This document shows positions 1-8,533 of a stretch of 64,000 bases of DNA, in pieces. This DNA comes from Streptomyces sp. NBC_00510 (GTDB lineage Bacteria; Actinomycetota; Actinomycetes; Streptomycetales; Streptomycetaceae), in assembly GCA_036013505.1 (NCBI GenBank), contig CP107851.1:7152501-7216500 (forward strand). Direction: 5' to 3'. The notes under the pieces are model-generated. The model saw only the letters and a program-made list of their open reading frames with translations, was not told the origin of the DNA and did no database searches. Position numbers and translations under genes: made by a program. The number at the start of each line of letters is the position of its first letter. The stretch's first letter is position 1.

Positions 1-623
1 ACGCCGAAGCAGCGCAGGCCCAGCGTGTTCTCCTCGCGGTCCACGGCGTAGCCCTGCTCCCGGATCTGGTGCAGCTCCGCGATCAGCTTCTCGCGGTCGG
101 TGTGGGTGTGCTCGGTGAGCGGCTCCAGCGTCTCCGGCAGCAGCTTGCGGACCTGCTCGTCGGTGTACGTGGCGAGCAGCGCCTTGCCGAGCGAGGTGGA
201 GTGGGCCGGCAGCCGGCGGCCGACCCGGGTGAACGGCCGCAGGTAGTGCGATGACTGACGGGTCGCCAGGTAGACGACGCTGGTTCCGTCGAGGCGGGCC
301 AGGTGGATGGTCTCGCTGGTGTCGTCCGAGAGCCGGTCCAGGGTCGGGCGGGCCGCGGCGACGACCTCGTCGCCGTCGATGTACGAGGTGCCGACCAGCA
401 GGGCGCGCACGCCGATGCCGTAGCGGGTGCCGGTGGCGTCGGTCTCGATCCAGCCCAGCTCCACGAGCGTGCGCAGCAGCATGTACAGGCTGGACTTGGG
501 GTAGCCCACGGCCTCCTGCACGGCGGCCAGGCTGTGCATGCCGGGTTGCCCCGCGAAGAACTCCAGCAGCTCCACCGTCCGCACCGCGGATTTGACCTGC
601 GCGCCGCCCTCACCTGCAGCCAT
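1..623 (-). CDS. IclR family transcriptional regulator (3' end cut by window)
   Basis: The minus-strand frame from ATG at 623 stays open to the window edge and gives about 207 residues. The N-terminus (after MAAGEGGAQVKSAVRTVELL) is a winged helix with the IclR-type recognition stretch YPKSSLYMLLRTL. It is followed by the IclR effector domain, recognisable from SETIHLARLDG, GRRLPAHSTSLGKALLA and REQGYAVDREENTLGLRCFGV. IclR proteins run about 250 residues, so only the last 40-50 are missing. It diverges from the aldehyde dehydrogenase gene with 103 bp between the starts, the usual arrangement for a local regulator of a catabolic gene. The effector is unknown. Confidence 0.93.
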   Translation of the reverse strand, partial: MAAGEGGAQVKSAVRTVELLEFFAGQPGMHSLAAVQEAVGYPKSSLYMLLRTLVELGWIETDATGTRYGIGVRALLVGTSYIDGDEVVAAARPTLDRLSDDTSETIHLARLDGTSVVYLATRQSSHYLRPFTRVGRRLPAHSTSLGKALLATYTDEQVRKLLPETLEPLTEHTHTDREKLIAELHQIREQGYAVDREENTLGLRCFG

Positions 624-640
624 CTGGAGTGGACCCCCCT

Positions 641-713
641 TGTTCGGCCGGGACCCGCACAAGTAGGCTCCCGAACAGATTCACAGTTGCGGATGCTGTT
701 CAGTATATCGAAC
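641..713. promoter_or_regulatory. Likely IclR operator region between the divergent IclR and aldehyde dehydrogenase genes
   Basis: Two kinds of symmetry are visible. TGTTCGG (641-647) and CCGAACA (671-677) are a perfect 7-bp inverted pair. A second imperfect palindrome, GTTCAGTATATCGAAC (698-713), has matching GTTC/GAAC arms and a TATA centre. All four half-sites share the GTTC/GAAC core. The second lies immediately before the dehydrogenase ribosome-binding region (GGAAGG, 713-718). Binding by the adjacent IclR protein is an inference from position and symmetry. Confidence 0.5.
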
Positions 714-726
714 GGAAGGCCTGGAG

Positions 727-2271
727 GTGCCCGCGGTGGCCGTACCAGTGTGGAGCGTCGATCCCCGAACCGGGAAGCAGCGGGAGCAGGTCGCCGTCGA
801 AGCCACCGCCGAGGAGGTCGACACCGCGGTGCGCGCCGCCGCCGCGGCCTTCCCGGCGCTGGCCGACCGCGAGGTGCGCGCCCGGCTGCTGCGCACCGCG
901 GCCGACTTCCTGGAGGAGGCCGGCCCCCGCATCCTGGAGGCCGCCGACGCGGAGACCGCCCTCGGCCCCGCCCGTCTCACCGGCGAACTCGGGCGCACCA
1001 CCTACCAGCTGAGGGCCTTCGCCGAGATCGTCGAGGAGGGCGCCTTCCTCGACGTCATCATCGACCACGCCGACGCCACGCTCGCCCCGCCCCGGCCCGA
1101 CCTGCGGCGCTACAAGATCCCGCTCGGCGTCGTGGCCGTGTACTCCGCGAGCAACTTCCCCCTCGCGTTCTCCGTGCCGGGCGGCGACACCGCCAGCGCG
1201 CTCGCCGCCGGCTGCCCCGTCGTCGTCAAGGCCCACCCCGACCACCCTGCGACGAGCGAGCTGTGCGCGGACGCGCTGCGCCGCGCCGCCGTCGCCGTCG
1301 GCCTGCCCGCCGACGTCGTCTCGGTGGTCCACGGCTTCCAGGCCGGCATCGACCTGATCAAGCACCCGCTGGTCTCCGCCGCGGGGTTCACCGGCTCCGT
1401 ACGGGGCGGGCGCGCCCTCTTCGACGCCGCCGCGGCACGACCGGTGCCGATCCCGTTCCACGGCGAACTCGGCAGCCTCAACCCCGTGGTGATCACGGAG
1501 GCCGCGGCCGAGGAGCGCGCCGAGCAGATCGGCGCGGGGCTCGCCGGGTCCGTGACCCTCGGCGTCGGCCAGTTCTGCGTCAAGCCCGGCCTCGTACTGG
1601 CCCCGGCGGGCGAGGCCGGCGACCGCCTCCTGAAGTCCCTGGCGGCCGCGGTCGGCGACGTCGCCCCCGGCACGCTGCTCGACGCCCGCATGCGGGACAA
1701 CTTCATCGCGGGCGTGCGTGAACTGACCGCGCTGCCCGAGGTGGAGGCGCCGGTCGAGCCCGGCGACGGCGGCGAGCACCTGGTGCGCGCCGGCTTCGTC
1801 TCCGTCCCGGCGGCCCGGCTTGCGGAGGGCGGCGTGCACGATGCGCTGCTGGAGGAGCACTTCGGTCCGGTCACGGTCGTCGCGCGGTACGGCGGCGCGG
1901 AGGAGGTCGAGGGGGTGCTCGGACGAATCCCCGGGAACCTCACGGCGACGGCGCACCTGAGCGAGGCCGAGGCGTCCGGCACCGACGCCGACGGCTCCGG
2001 CGCGGACCTGCTGCGCCGCCTCACCCCGCTGGCGGGGCGCGTCGTGGTGAACGGCTGGCCCACGGGGGTAGCCGTCGCCCCGGCCATGCACCACGGGGGC
2101 CCGTACCCGGCCACGACCTCGACGTCCACGTCGGTCGGCGGCACGGCGATCGAGCGGTGGCTGCGGCCCGTCGTGTACCAGGACGCGCCGCAGGGGCTGC
2201 TCCCGGCGGAGCTGCGCGATGGCAACCCCCTGGGGTTGCCGCGCCGCTTCAACGGCCACCGCGGGGCCTGA
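727..2271 (+). CDS. Aldehyde dehydrogenase (NADP+), ketoglutarate-semialdehyde dehydrogenase type
   Basis: A 514-residue enzyme of the aldehyde dehydrogenase superfamily that oxidises an aldehyde to a carboxylate with NAD(P)+. Visible motifs are ASNFPLAFSVPGGD (coenzyme fold), GFTGSV, the general-base glutamate in HGELGSLNP, and the catalytic cysteine in GVGQFCVKPG. The length and GQFC motif fit the family of alpha-ketoglutaric semialdehyde dehydrogenases acting on sugar-acid or hydroxyproline breakdown products. The start is GTG 727 after GGAAGG. GTG 736, three codons later and 9 nt after GGAG, is equally plausible. Control by the divergent IclR gene is likely. The substrate cannot be fixed from sequence. 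Confidence 0.88.
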   Translation: MPAVAVPVWSVDPRTGKQREQVAVEATAEEVDTAVRAAAAAFPALADREVRARLLRTAADFLEEAGPRILEAADAETALGPARLTGELGRTTYQLRAFAEIVEEGAFLDVIIDHADATLAPPRPDLRRYKIPLGVVAVYSASNFPLAFSVPGGDTASALAAGCPVVVKAHPDHPATSELCADALRRAAVAVGLPADVVSVVHGFQAGIDLIKHPLVSAAGFTGSVRGGRALFDAAAARPVPIPFHGELGSLNPVVITEAAAEERAEQIGAGLAGSVTLGVGQFCVKPGLVLAPAGEAGDRLLKSLAAAVGDVAPGTLLDARMRDNFIAGVRELTALPEVEAPVEPGDGGEHLVRAGFVSVPAARLAEGGVHDALLEEHFGPVTVVARYGGAEEVEGVLGRIPGNLTATAHLSEAEASGTDADGSGADLLRRLTPLAGRVVVNGWPTGVAVAPAMHHGGPYPATTSTSTSVGGTAIERWLRPVVYQDAPQGLLPAELRDGNPLGLPRRFNGHRGA

Positions 2272-2418
2272 TCTCTGCGGCGGGGGTCTTCGCCTGGTTG
2301 CGGGTCGGCCGCTCGCCGGAGGCGAGGCGGGCTGGCGCAACCCCGCAACGGAGCTGCACCTGTGCGGTGCCTCGGGCGTCGTCGGCGTGTGCACGCCGGT
2401 GGTGGGGGTGTGCCAACC

Positions 2419-2450
2419 CTCCCCCAGCCTTCGGCCGGGGGGACCCCCAT
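2419..2450 (-). repeat. 32-bp interspersed hairpin repeat, copy 1 (inverted)
   Basis: Reading the minus strand gives ATGGGGGTCCCCCC followed by GGCCGAAGGCTGGGGGAG. This is identical over 32 bp to copy 2 and in opposite orientation, so copies 1 and 2 form a large inverted repeat. Internally the unit can fold through GGGGGTCCCCC and GGCCGAAGGC-type pairing. Confidence 0.8.
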
Positions 2451-2537
2451 GCCTTGCGGAACGACTTCCCACAACCCCCACCTCGTCCGGCCGTCATGCG
2501 CCCCAACACACGGGAGGGGGTGTGGCGGGGTGCGCCC

Positions 2538-2569
2538 ATGGGGGTCCCCCCGGCCGAAGGCTGGGGGAG
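2538..2569 (+). repeat. 32-bp interspersed hairpin repeat, copy 2
   Basis: Exact 32-bp match to the reverse complement of the copy at 2419-2450. Repeats of this look (GGGGGTCC, CCCCGG, CCGAAGGCTGGGGG) are, from memory, scattered between genes in several Streptomyces genomes. That statement needs a genome search. Confidence 0.8.
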
Positions 2570-2620
2570 ACGAGCGGCGAACCCGGTACGCAACGATGTG
2601 GACGTAAACCGCGAGCGCTG

Positions 2621-2651
2621 TGGGGGTCCCCCCGGCCGAAGGCTGGGGGAG
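2621..2651 (+). repeat. 32-bp interspersed hairpin repeat, copy 3
   Basis: Identical to copy 2 over 31 bp (only the leading A is absent) and in the same orientation, 83 bp downstream of it. It lies about 120 bp beyond the ectD stop. Confidence 0.8.
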
Positions 2652-2772
2652 TGCGCCGGCGCGGCACCGACCCAGGCACACGGTGCGCAAGGCCCGCACT
2701 GACCGCGCCGGACACCCCCACCCCCACCGCAACCACGACGGCGCCGCACACGACAACCGGCCGCCCGGAGGG

Positions 2773-3666
2773 CTACCGCACTGGGGAGAAGTCGCGCGCC
2801 CCGATGAACTCGGGGCGGCGGACCGGCGCCGCGAAGGGGTCGACGGCCGCGTTCTCCACGCTGTTGAAGACGATGAAGACGTTGCTGCGCGGGTAGGGCG
2901 TGATGTTGTCCCCCGAGCCGTGCATGGCGTTGCAGTCGAACCACACCGCGGACCCGGGCGGCCCGGTGAAGAGCCGGATCCCGTGGCGGCCCGCCAGTTC
3001 CGTGAGGGCCGCGTCAGAGGGCGTGCCCGCGTCCTGCATCTGGAGGGACTTCTTGTAGTTGTCCTCCGGTGTCGCGCCCGCGCAGCCGAGGAACGTCCGG
3101 TGCGAGCCCGGCATGATCATCAGGCCGCCGTTGGTGGCGTGGTTCTCGGTCAGCGCGATCGAGACCGAGACCGTGCGCATGCGGGGCAGCCCGTCCTCGG
3201 CGTGCCAGGTCTCGAAGTCCGAGTGCCAGTAGAAGCCGGAGGCGCCGAAGCCCGGCTTGACGTTGATCCGGCTCTGGTGGACGTAGACGTCCGAGCCGAG
3301 GATCTGCCGGGCGCGGCCGACGACGCGGGGGTCGCGGACCAGTTCGGCGAAGACCGGGCTGATCTTGTGGACCTCGAAGACCGAGCGGATGTCCTGGGAC
3401 TTCGCCTCCACGATGGACCGCTCGTCCGCGCGCACCGCCGGGTCGGCGCACAGCCGCTCCAGCTCGGCGCGGTAGCGGGCCACGTCCTCGGGCCCGATGA
3501 TCGCGTCCACGGGCAGGAAGCCGTCGCGGTCGAAGTCGCGCAGCGCGGAAGGCTGGATCGGGCCGGACGTGCCGGGGCCGCCCCAGACGACCGGGTCCTG
3601 ACGCGGGGTCAGCATCTCGGCCGTGCCACGGGTGGGGTAGAGGTCGGTCGTCGTCACGGTGGTCAT
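2773..3666 (-). CDS. ectD: Ectoine hydroxylase EctD
   Basis: A 297-residue Fe(II)/2-oxoglutarate dioxygenase that converts ectoine to 5-hydroxyectoine, a cytoplasmic compatible solute. The iron-binding triad is visible: H148 and D150 in FYWHSDFETWH, and H249 in CNAMHGSGDN. The conserved segment GFGASGFYWHSDFETWH is the EctD signature. It is the last gene of ectABCD, starting 6 nt after the ectC stop, so hydroxylation is co-expressed with ectoine synthesis. Length and motifs are normal for the family. Confidence 0.97.
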   Translation of the reverse strand: MTTVTTTDLYPTRGTAEMLTPRQDPVVWGGPGTSGPIQPSALRDFDRDGFLPVDAIIGPEDVARYRAELERLCADPAVRADERSIVEAKSQDIRSVFEVHKISPVFAELVRDPRVVGRARQILGSDVYVHQSRINVKPGFGASGFYWHSDFETWHAEDGLPRMRTVSVSIALTENHATNGGLMIMPGSHRTFLGCAGATPEDNYKKSLQMQDAGTPSDAALTELAGRHGIRLFTGPPGSAVWFDCNAMHGSGDNITPYPRSNVFIVFNSVENAAVDPFAAPVRRPEFIGARDFSPVR

Positions 3667-3672
3667 CGCTGG

Positions 3673-4071
3673 TCACGCTCCCTCGGTGAGCAGGGGGTAG
3701 ACGCCGTTCTCGTCGTGCACCTCGCGCCCGGTGACGGGCGGGTTGAAGACGCAGACGAAGCGCAGGTCGGTCCTGGGGCGCATGGTGTGCCGTTCGTGGC
3801 CGTCGAGCAGGTAGAGCGTGCCGGGGGAGATCGCGTGGCGCTCACCGGTCTCGTCGTCGGTCAGCTCGCCCTCGCCCTCGACGCACAGCACCGCCTCGAC
3901 GTGGTGGGCGTACCACATGGAGGTCTCGGTCCCCGCGTACATCACGGTCTCGTGCAGCGAGAACCCCACGCGGTCGTCGGCGAGGATGATGCGCTTGCTG
4001 CGCCAGGTCCCGGTCTCGGCGGTGACATCGCGGTCGGTGCCCTCGATGTCCTTCAGGGATCGCACGATCAC
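3673..4071 (-). CDS. ectC: L-ectoine synthase EctC
   Basis: This 132-residue cupin-fold enzyme cyclises N-gamma-acetyl-2,4-diaminobutyrate to ectoine with loss of water. The start is GTG 4071 (reads [12 protein letters not shown]), which matches the usual EctC N-terminus and has an AAAGGA ribosome site upstream. A longer in-frame ATG at 4104 would add 11 atypical residues overlapping the ectB end. Recognisable segments are [33 protein letters not shown] and [11 protein letters not shown]. It is the third gene of the operon, 19 nt after ectB. Confidence 0.96.
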   Translation of the reverse strand: MIVRSLKDIEGTDRDVTAETGTWRSKRIILADDRVGFSLHETVMYAGTETSMWYAHHVEAVLCVEGEGELTDDETGERHAISPGTLYLLDGHERHTMRPRTDLRFVCVFNPPVTGREVHDENGVYPLLTEGA

Positions 4072-4090
4072 GGTCGGACGGTTCCTTTCG

Positions 4091-5362
4091 TCAGGCGGTC
4101 TCACGGACGGAGCGGGCGAGGGTGCGCAGCCCCTCGTCGAGCTCCTCGGGGGTGATGGTCAGGGCGGGCAGCAGCTTGACGACCTCGCCGCGGGGGCCGG
4201 AGGTCTCCAGCAGCAGGCCCAGTTCGAAGGCGCGGGCGCACACCCGCGAGGCCCGGCCGGGGTCGGTGAACTCCAGGCCCCACACCAGGCCGCGGCCCCG
4301 GTACCGGGCGCCGGAGCGCGGATGCTCGGCGCAGATCTCGCGCAGGACGGCCTCGGCCTGCTCGCCGCGCTTGAGGGTCTGCTTCTCCATGCTCCCGCCG
4401 TCCGCCCAGTAGGTGTCGAGGGCGGCGGTGGCGGTGACGAAGGCGGGGTTGTGGCCGCGGAAGGTGCCGTTGTGCTCGCCCGGCTCCCAGATGTCGAGCT
4501 CGGGGCGGAAGAGGGTCAGCGCCATCGGCATGCCGTAGCCGCCGATCGACTTGGAGAGGGTGACGATGTCCGGCACGATGCCCGCCTCCTCGAAGGAGAA
4601 GAACGGGCCGGTGCGGCCGCAGCCCATCTGGATGTCGTCGACGATCAGCAGCATGTCGCGGCGTCGGCACAGGTCGGCCAGGCCGCGCAGCCACTCGGGG
4701 CGGGCGACGTTGATGCCGCCCTCGCCCTGGACCGTCTCGACGATCACGGCGGCGGGCTGGTTGAGGCCGGAGCCCTGGTCCTCCAGCAGCCGTTCGAACC
4801 ACAGGAAGTCGGGGACGCGGCCGTCGAGGTAGTTGTCGAAGGGCATCGGGGTGCCGTGCACCAGGGGGATGCCGGCGCCGGCCCGCTTCATCGAGTTGCC
4901 GGTGACGGCGAGCGAGCCCAGCGACATGCCGTGGAAGGCGTTGGTGAAGGACACCACCGACTCGCGGCCCTTGACCTTGCGGGCCAGTTTCAGCGCCGCC
5001 TCGACGGCGTTGGTGCCGGTCGGGCCGGGGAACATCACCTTGTGGTCCATGCCGCGCGGGCGCAGCACGACGTCCTGGAAGCGTTCCAGGAAGGCGCGCT
5101 TGGCGGTGGTGCTCATGTCGAGGCCGTGCGTGATGCCGTCGCGCTCCAGGTAGTCCAGCAGGGCGCGCTTGAGCACGCGGTTGTTGTGGCCGTAGTTGAG
5201 GGCCCCGGCGCCGGAGAAGAAGTCGAGGTAGTCGTGGCCGTCCTCGTCGAAGAGTCGGCTGCCCTGCGCACGGTCGAAGACGGCGGGCCAGCCGCGGCAG
5301 TAGCTGCGGACCTCGGACTCGAGGGTCTCGAAGACGGACAGGGCGGGCGGGGTGAGGGTCAC
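4091..5362 (-). CDS. ectB: L-2,4-diaminobutyrate aminotransferase EctB
   Basis: A 423-residue class III PLP aminotransferase that transfers an amino group from glutamate to aspartate semialdehyde, giving 2,4-diaminobutyrate, the first committed ectoine precursor. The PLP lysine is K271 in [13 protein letters not shown], with the cofactor-binding VDDIQMG just before it (about 241-247). GTG 5362 is chosen as start: it lies 7 nt after AGAAGGA and gives the family N-terminus [16 protein letters not shown]. The frame is open further upstream but only overlaps ectA antisense-like sequence. Confidence 0.96.
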   Translation of the reverse strand: MTLTPPALSVFETLESEVRSYCRGWPAVFDRAQGSRLFDEDGHDYLDFFSGAGALNYGHNNRVLKRALLDYLERDGITHGLDMSTTAKRAFLERFQDVVLRPRGMDHKVMFPGPTGTNAVEAALKLARKVKGRESVVSFTNAFHGMSLGSLAVTGNSMKRAGAGIPLVHGTPMPFDNYLDGRVPDFLWFERLLEDQGSGLNQPAAVIVETVQGEGGINVARPEWLRGLADLCRRRDMLLIVDDIQMGCGRTGPFFSFEEAGIVPDIVTLSKSIGGYGMPMALTLFRPELDIWEPGEHNGTFRGHNPAFVTATAALDTYWADGGSMEKQTLKRGEQAEAVLREICAEHPRSGARYRGRGLVWGLEFTDPGRASRVCARAFELGLLLETSGPRGEVVKLLPALTITPEELDEGLRTLARSVRETA

Positions 5363-5411
5363 CGTGCATTCCTTCTGTGGGGGAGAGAGGAGTCGTGCGG
5401 GGACGGCCGGG

Positions 5412-5906
5412 TCAGACGAGGGGCCCGATGCGGTACAGGACTTCGGGCTGGTGGCCGTCGGGGAACAGCGCAGCGTCGAAGAGCACCTCGCGTTCGGTGC
5501 GGGCTCCGTGGCGGGCACCGAAGGACGTGAACAGGCGGTGCGAGGCCTCGTTGTCCGGGGTGATCGTGGTCTCGACCTCGCGCACACCGGACGCGGAGGC
5601 CCGTTGCGCGAGGTCGTCGAGCATCGTGGCCGCGAGCCCCTGACCGCGGTGCGCCTCGTCCACGGCGACCTGCCAGACGACGAGGGCGCGGGGGCGCTCC
5701 GGGCGGACGTAGCCGGTCACGAAGCCGATCGGTTCGCCGTGCGCCGCACGCGCCACCACGGAGGTGCCGGCGAAGTCCCGGCACCACAGGAGGTAGCTGT
5801 ACGGGGAGTTCAGGTCCAGGGTCCGGGAGTCGCGGGCAATGCGCCACAGTGCGGCGCCGTCCTCTATTCGCGGGGTGTCGAGCAGCAATTCCCTTGCGGC
5901 GGTCAT
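5412..5906 (-). CDS. ectA: L-2,4-diaminobutyrate acetyltransferase EctA
   Basis: This 164-residue GNAT acetyltransferase acetylates the gamma-amino group of 2,4-diaminobutyrate using acetyl-CoA. The acetyl-CoA-binding motif RGQGLA is visible within VDEAHRGQGLAATML (about 107-121), and SPYSYLLWCRDF near residue 34 is a family signature. It is the first gene of ectABCD; ectB follows after 49 nt. The upstream 370 bp hold the operon promoter. Confidence 0.96.
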   Translation of the reverse strand: MTAARELLLDTPRIEDGAALWRIARDSRTLDLNSPYSYLLWCRDFAGTSVVARAAHGEPIGFVTGYVRPERPRALVVWQVAVDEAHRGQGLAATMLDDLAQRASASGVREVETTITPDNEASHRLFTSFGARHGARTEREVLFDAALFPDGHQPEVLYRIGPLV

Positions 5907-6216
5907 GCGGAAAGAACGTAGCGGGCGGAATTCGGAATTGCATGCCGCGCGGCCCTTGTAGCGGGCCGGTGCTGCTGATATCAGGCGCGTGAAGGCTGTT
6001 GGCGTGGGATGCTTTGCCCGGATATATCGGGGCGGAAAGGTGAGGTTGTGGCCTCGGTCACATCCTCGAAATCATCACGTCGCGTTGATGGAATCTTGGC
6101 GTTTGAAGTCGTGATCCCGGGGCAGGAGGTGAATGCGGAATACCTTTCCCGATTCCACGGATAATTCCCCGGAATTTCCCTTGGGTCAAGCCCCGTGGAA
6201 TTCCGGGTGCCGACGG
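5907..6216. promoter_or_regulatory. Upstream region of the ectABCD operon
   Basis: This AT-richer intergenic stretch probably holds the ect promoter (minus strand). It contains a perfect 10-bp palindrome CTGATATCAG at 5975-5984, about 70 bp before the ectA start. It also has a run of related GGAAT/ATTCC elements between 6131 and 6205. I cannot assign an osmotic-stress promoter by eye. A short plus-strand frame at 6133 with a strong Shine-Dalgarno is discussed under findings. Confidence 0.45.
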
Positions 6217-6261
6217 CGAGGGGCCGCCCGGGCCGCTCACGCCGGCCCGGGCGGCCCCTCG
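6217..6261 (-). terminator. Strong hairpin terminator of the class V aminotransferase gene
   Basis: CGAGGGGCCGCCCGGGCCG (6217-6235) pairs perfectly over 19 bp with 6243-6261, leaving a 7-nt loop. It begins 15 nt past the stop of the minus-strand gene at 6276. There is no T-tract, as is common for Streptomyces terminators. Confidence 0.8.
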
Positions 6262-6275
6262 GGGGTGGGGTGGGG

Positions 6276-7364
6276 TCAGGCCCGCCAGGCGGCCTCGGCC
6301 GCCGCCACGGCCGGCCCGGGGTCCGCCTCCAGCGCGCCGGCCAGCGTGCGCAGCGTACGGACGACCACGGCCGGGTCGGCGTCCCGGCCGTAGTGGTTGA
6401 CCCGGATCATCTCCTTGGCCAGCGCGCCGCCCCCGGCGACCAGCGGAAGCCCCGGATCCAACGCGAGGGCGCGGGCGACCAGGGCGTCGGCGGCGACGCC
6501 GTCCAGGGTGCGCAGCGTCGTCGCGACCGGCGCGGCGTCCTGGTCCCGGTACACGTACGGCTCGACGGCGGCGGCCAGCGCCGCCGCACCGGCCCGGGTC
6601 GCCGCGGCGGCGGCGCGGTGCCGGGCGACCACCGCGTCGAGCCCGGCCTCCTCGATCCGCTCCAGGCAGGCCTCCAGCGCCAGCATCTCCAACTGCGCGG
6701 GCGCGTGCGGCAGCGCCCTGCGCCCGGCGTCGATCCAGCGCTCCTTCCAGTCCAGCAGGGACAGGTACGAGCGGCGCGGCGCCGCCGGGTTGTCCGCCAG
6801 GCGCCGCCACGCGCGCTCGCTCACCGACACCGCCGACACCCCGGCGGGCCCTCCCATGGCCTTCTGGGCGCCGATCACGCACAGGTCCACGCCCCACGCG
6901 TCCACCAGCAGCGGCTCGGCCGCCACCGAGGCGACCGCGTCGACCATGAACAGCGCGCCGTGCGCCCGGACCACCTCGCCGATCTCCGCCACCGGGTTGG
7001 TGTTGCCGGTGGCCGCCTCCGCGTGCACCAGCGACACGAAGTCGACCTCCGGGTGGTCGGACAGTGCCCGCGCGACGTCCCGCGCGCTCACGGCGGCGTG
7101 GAAGGGCACCTCCAGGTCGACCACGGTGGCGCCCGCGTCCCGCAGCCAGTTGCCGAAGGTCTGGCCGTACGGTCCGGTCACCACGTTCAGCGCCGTCGAG
7201 CCCGGCCGCGCCCCGCCGCGGATGCAGCCTTCCAGCGGCAGCAGGGCCTCGCCCTGCGTGATCACGACGTCCTGCCCGGTGTGCAGGAGCGCGGCGACCC
7301 TCCGCTCGATCGCGGCGAAGCGCCCGGCGGTCAGCGGGGGCAGGTCGAGGAGGGGGTGGGACAC
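6276..7364 (-). CDS. Class V (SGAT/AGXT-like) PLP aminotransferase
   Basis: A 362-residue PLP enzyme of the alanine-glyoxylate/serine-pyruvate aminotransferase family. The Schiff-base lysine sits in CVIGAQKAMGGPAGVS, preceded by the cofactor aspartate region LFMVDAVASVAAEPL. VHAEAATGNTNPVAEI is the family's substrate/PLP loop. GTG 7364 is preferred: an in-frame upstream extension to 7460 would overlap the divergent amidohydrolase and has no family resemblance. The donor and acceptor are not deducible. It lies beside the ectoine operon but has its own terminator, so a link to ectoine is only positional. Confidence 0.85.
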   Translation of the reverse strand: MSHPLLDLPPLTAGRFAAIERRVAALLHTGQDVVITQGEALLPLEGCIRGGARPGSTALNVVTGPYGQTFGNWLRDAGATVVDLEVPFHAAVSARDVARALSDHPEVDFVSLVHAEAATGNTNPVAEIGEVVRAHGALFMVDAVASVAAEPLLVDAWGVDLCVIGAQKAMGGPAGVSAVSVSERAWRRLADNPAAPRRSYLSLLDWKERWIDAGRRALPHAPAQLEMLALEACLERIEEAGLDAVVARHRAAAAATRAGAAALAAAVEPYVYRDQDAAPVATTLRTLDGVAADALVARALALDPGLPLVAGGGALAKEMIRVNHYGRDADPAVVVRTLRTLAGALEADPGPAVAAAEAAWRA

Positions 7365-7432
7365 GGCAGCGCTGCTTCCTTCGTCGGGGGGTGTACGGCC
7401 CGAGGGTATCCGGCGGCTCGTAGAGTGCAGAC

Positions 7433-8533
7433 ATGGCTGATCGCGAGGGGACGCACGCACTGCACGTCAAGGGCCGCATCCTGGCCGGGCCGCAGGACGT
7501 ACGGGACGAGCTCTGGGTGGTCGGCGGGCGCGTCACCTACGAGCGCCCCGCCGGTCTCCGCGACCTCACCACCGTGCAGGGCTGGGTCCTGCCCGGCCTG
7601 GTCGACGCCCACTGCCACGTCGGCCTCGACCAGCACGGCCCGGTCGACCCGGGCATCTCCGAGAAGCAGGCGCTCACCGACCGCGACACGGGCACCCTGC
7701 TGCTCCGCGACGCCGGTTCGCCCTCCGACACGCGCTGGATCGACGACCGCGAGGACCTGCCGCGGATCATCCGGGCCGGCCGGCACATCGCCCGCACCCG
7801 CCGCTACATCCGCAACTACGCGTGGGAGATCGAGCCCGAGGACCTGGTCGCCCACGTCCGCCGGGAGGCCCGGCGCGGCGACGGCTGGGTCAAGCTGGTC
7901 GGCGACTGGATCGACCGGGACACCGGCGACCTGTCCGCCTGTTGGCCGCGGGGCGCCGTCGAGGCCGCCATCGCCGCCGCCCACGAGGAGGGCGCCCGCG
8001 TCACCGCCCACTGCTTCGCCGAGGACTCCCTGCGGGACCTGGTCGAGGCCGGGATCGACTGCGTCGAGCACGCCACCGGGCTCACGCAGGACACCATCCC
8101 GCTCTTCGCCGAGCACCAGGTGGCCATCGTCCCCACCCTGGTCAACATCGCGACCTTCCCCGACCTCGCGGACGGCGGCCAGGCCAAGTTCCCGCGCTGG
8201 GCCGACCACATGCGCCGGCTCCACGCCCGCCGCTACGACACCGTCCGCGCCGCCCACGACGCGGGCATCCGGATCTTCGCCGGCACCGACGCCGGCGGCT
8301 CCCTCGCCCACGGGCTCGTCGCCGGCGAGGTCGCGGAGCTCGTCACCGCCGGTCTGCCCGCCCTCGACGCGCTCTCGGCCGCCACCTGGTCCGCCCGTGA
8401 GTGGCTCGGCCGCGACGGCCTCACCGAGGGCGCCTCCGCCGACCTGGTCGTCTACCCGGACGACCCGCGTGCCGACGTCCGCGTCCTGGCCGCGCCCCGG
8501 CGCATCGTGCTGCGCGGTCGCGTGGTGGGGTGA
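7433..8533 (+). CDS. Amidohydrolase family protein (metal-dependent, imidazolonepropionase-like)
   Basis: This 366-residue TIM-barrel metal hydrolase has the expected ligand motifs: H-x-H in LVDAHCHVGL (near 60), histidines in RVTAHCFAEDS and CVEHATGL, and the catalytic aspartate in FAGTDAGG. The C-terminal beta-sandwich ends with ADLVVYPDDPRADVRVL. Such proteins cleave amide or cyclic amidine bonds; the substrate is unknown. It is divergent from the class V aminotransferase with 68 bp between starts. Confidence 0.85.
   Translation: MADREGTHALHVKGRILAGPQDVRDELWVVGGRVTYERPAGLRDLTTVQGWVLPGLVDAHCHVGLDQHGPVDPGISEKQALTDRDTGTLLLRDAGSPSDTRWIDDREDLPRIIRAGRHIARTRRYIRNYAWEIEPEDLVAHVRREARRGDGWVKLVGDWIDRDTGDLSACWPRGAVEAAIAAAHEEGARVTAHCFAEDSLRDLVEAGIDCVEHATGLTQDTIPLFAEHQVAIVPTLVNIATFPDLADGGQAKFPRWADHMRRLHARRYDTVRAAHDAGIRIFAGTDAGGSLAHGLVAGEVAELVTAGLPALDALSAATWSAREWLGRDGLTEGASADLVVYPDDPRADVRVLAAPRRIVLRGRVVG

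Larger units (their letters stand above)
2272..2772. other. 501-bp intergenic region between convergent genes, carrying three repeat copies
   Basis: No convincing gene lies between the stop of the aldehyde dehydrogenase and the stop of ectD. Short open frames here have no family resemblance and run through the repeats. The main content is three near-identical G/C-rich hairpin repeats, listed separately. They sit between two converging genes, where they could act as bidirectional terminators. Confidence 0.6.

Noticed and set aside
303-1721. Long Arg/Gly-rich open frames overlapping known genes on the other frame or strand (for example 303-1721, 11242-13377, 17833-19317)
   Set aside because: They have the Arg/Ala/Gly/Pro-biased composition of GC-rich shadow frames, no domain motif, and overlap genes with clear family identity.
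2272-2772. CRISPR array in the repeat-rich intergenic region
   Set aside because: The repeats differ in orientation and spacing (87 and 51 nt), and are themselves palindromic; there are no cas genes.
4072-4104. Longer start for ectC at 4104
   Set aside because: The extra 11 residues do not resemble EctC proteins and overlap the end of ectB; the GTG at 4071 gives the usual N-terminus.
6133-6393. 86-residue plus-strand frame at 6133 as a real gene
   Set aside because: Strong ribosome site, but the second half is antisense to the class V aminotransferase and the frame crosses its 19-bp terminator. Kept only as a finding.
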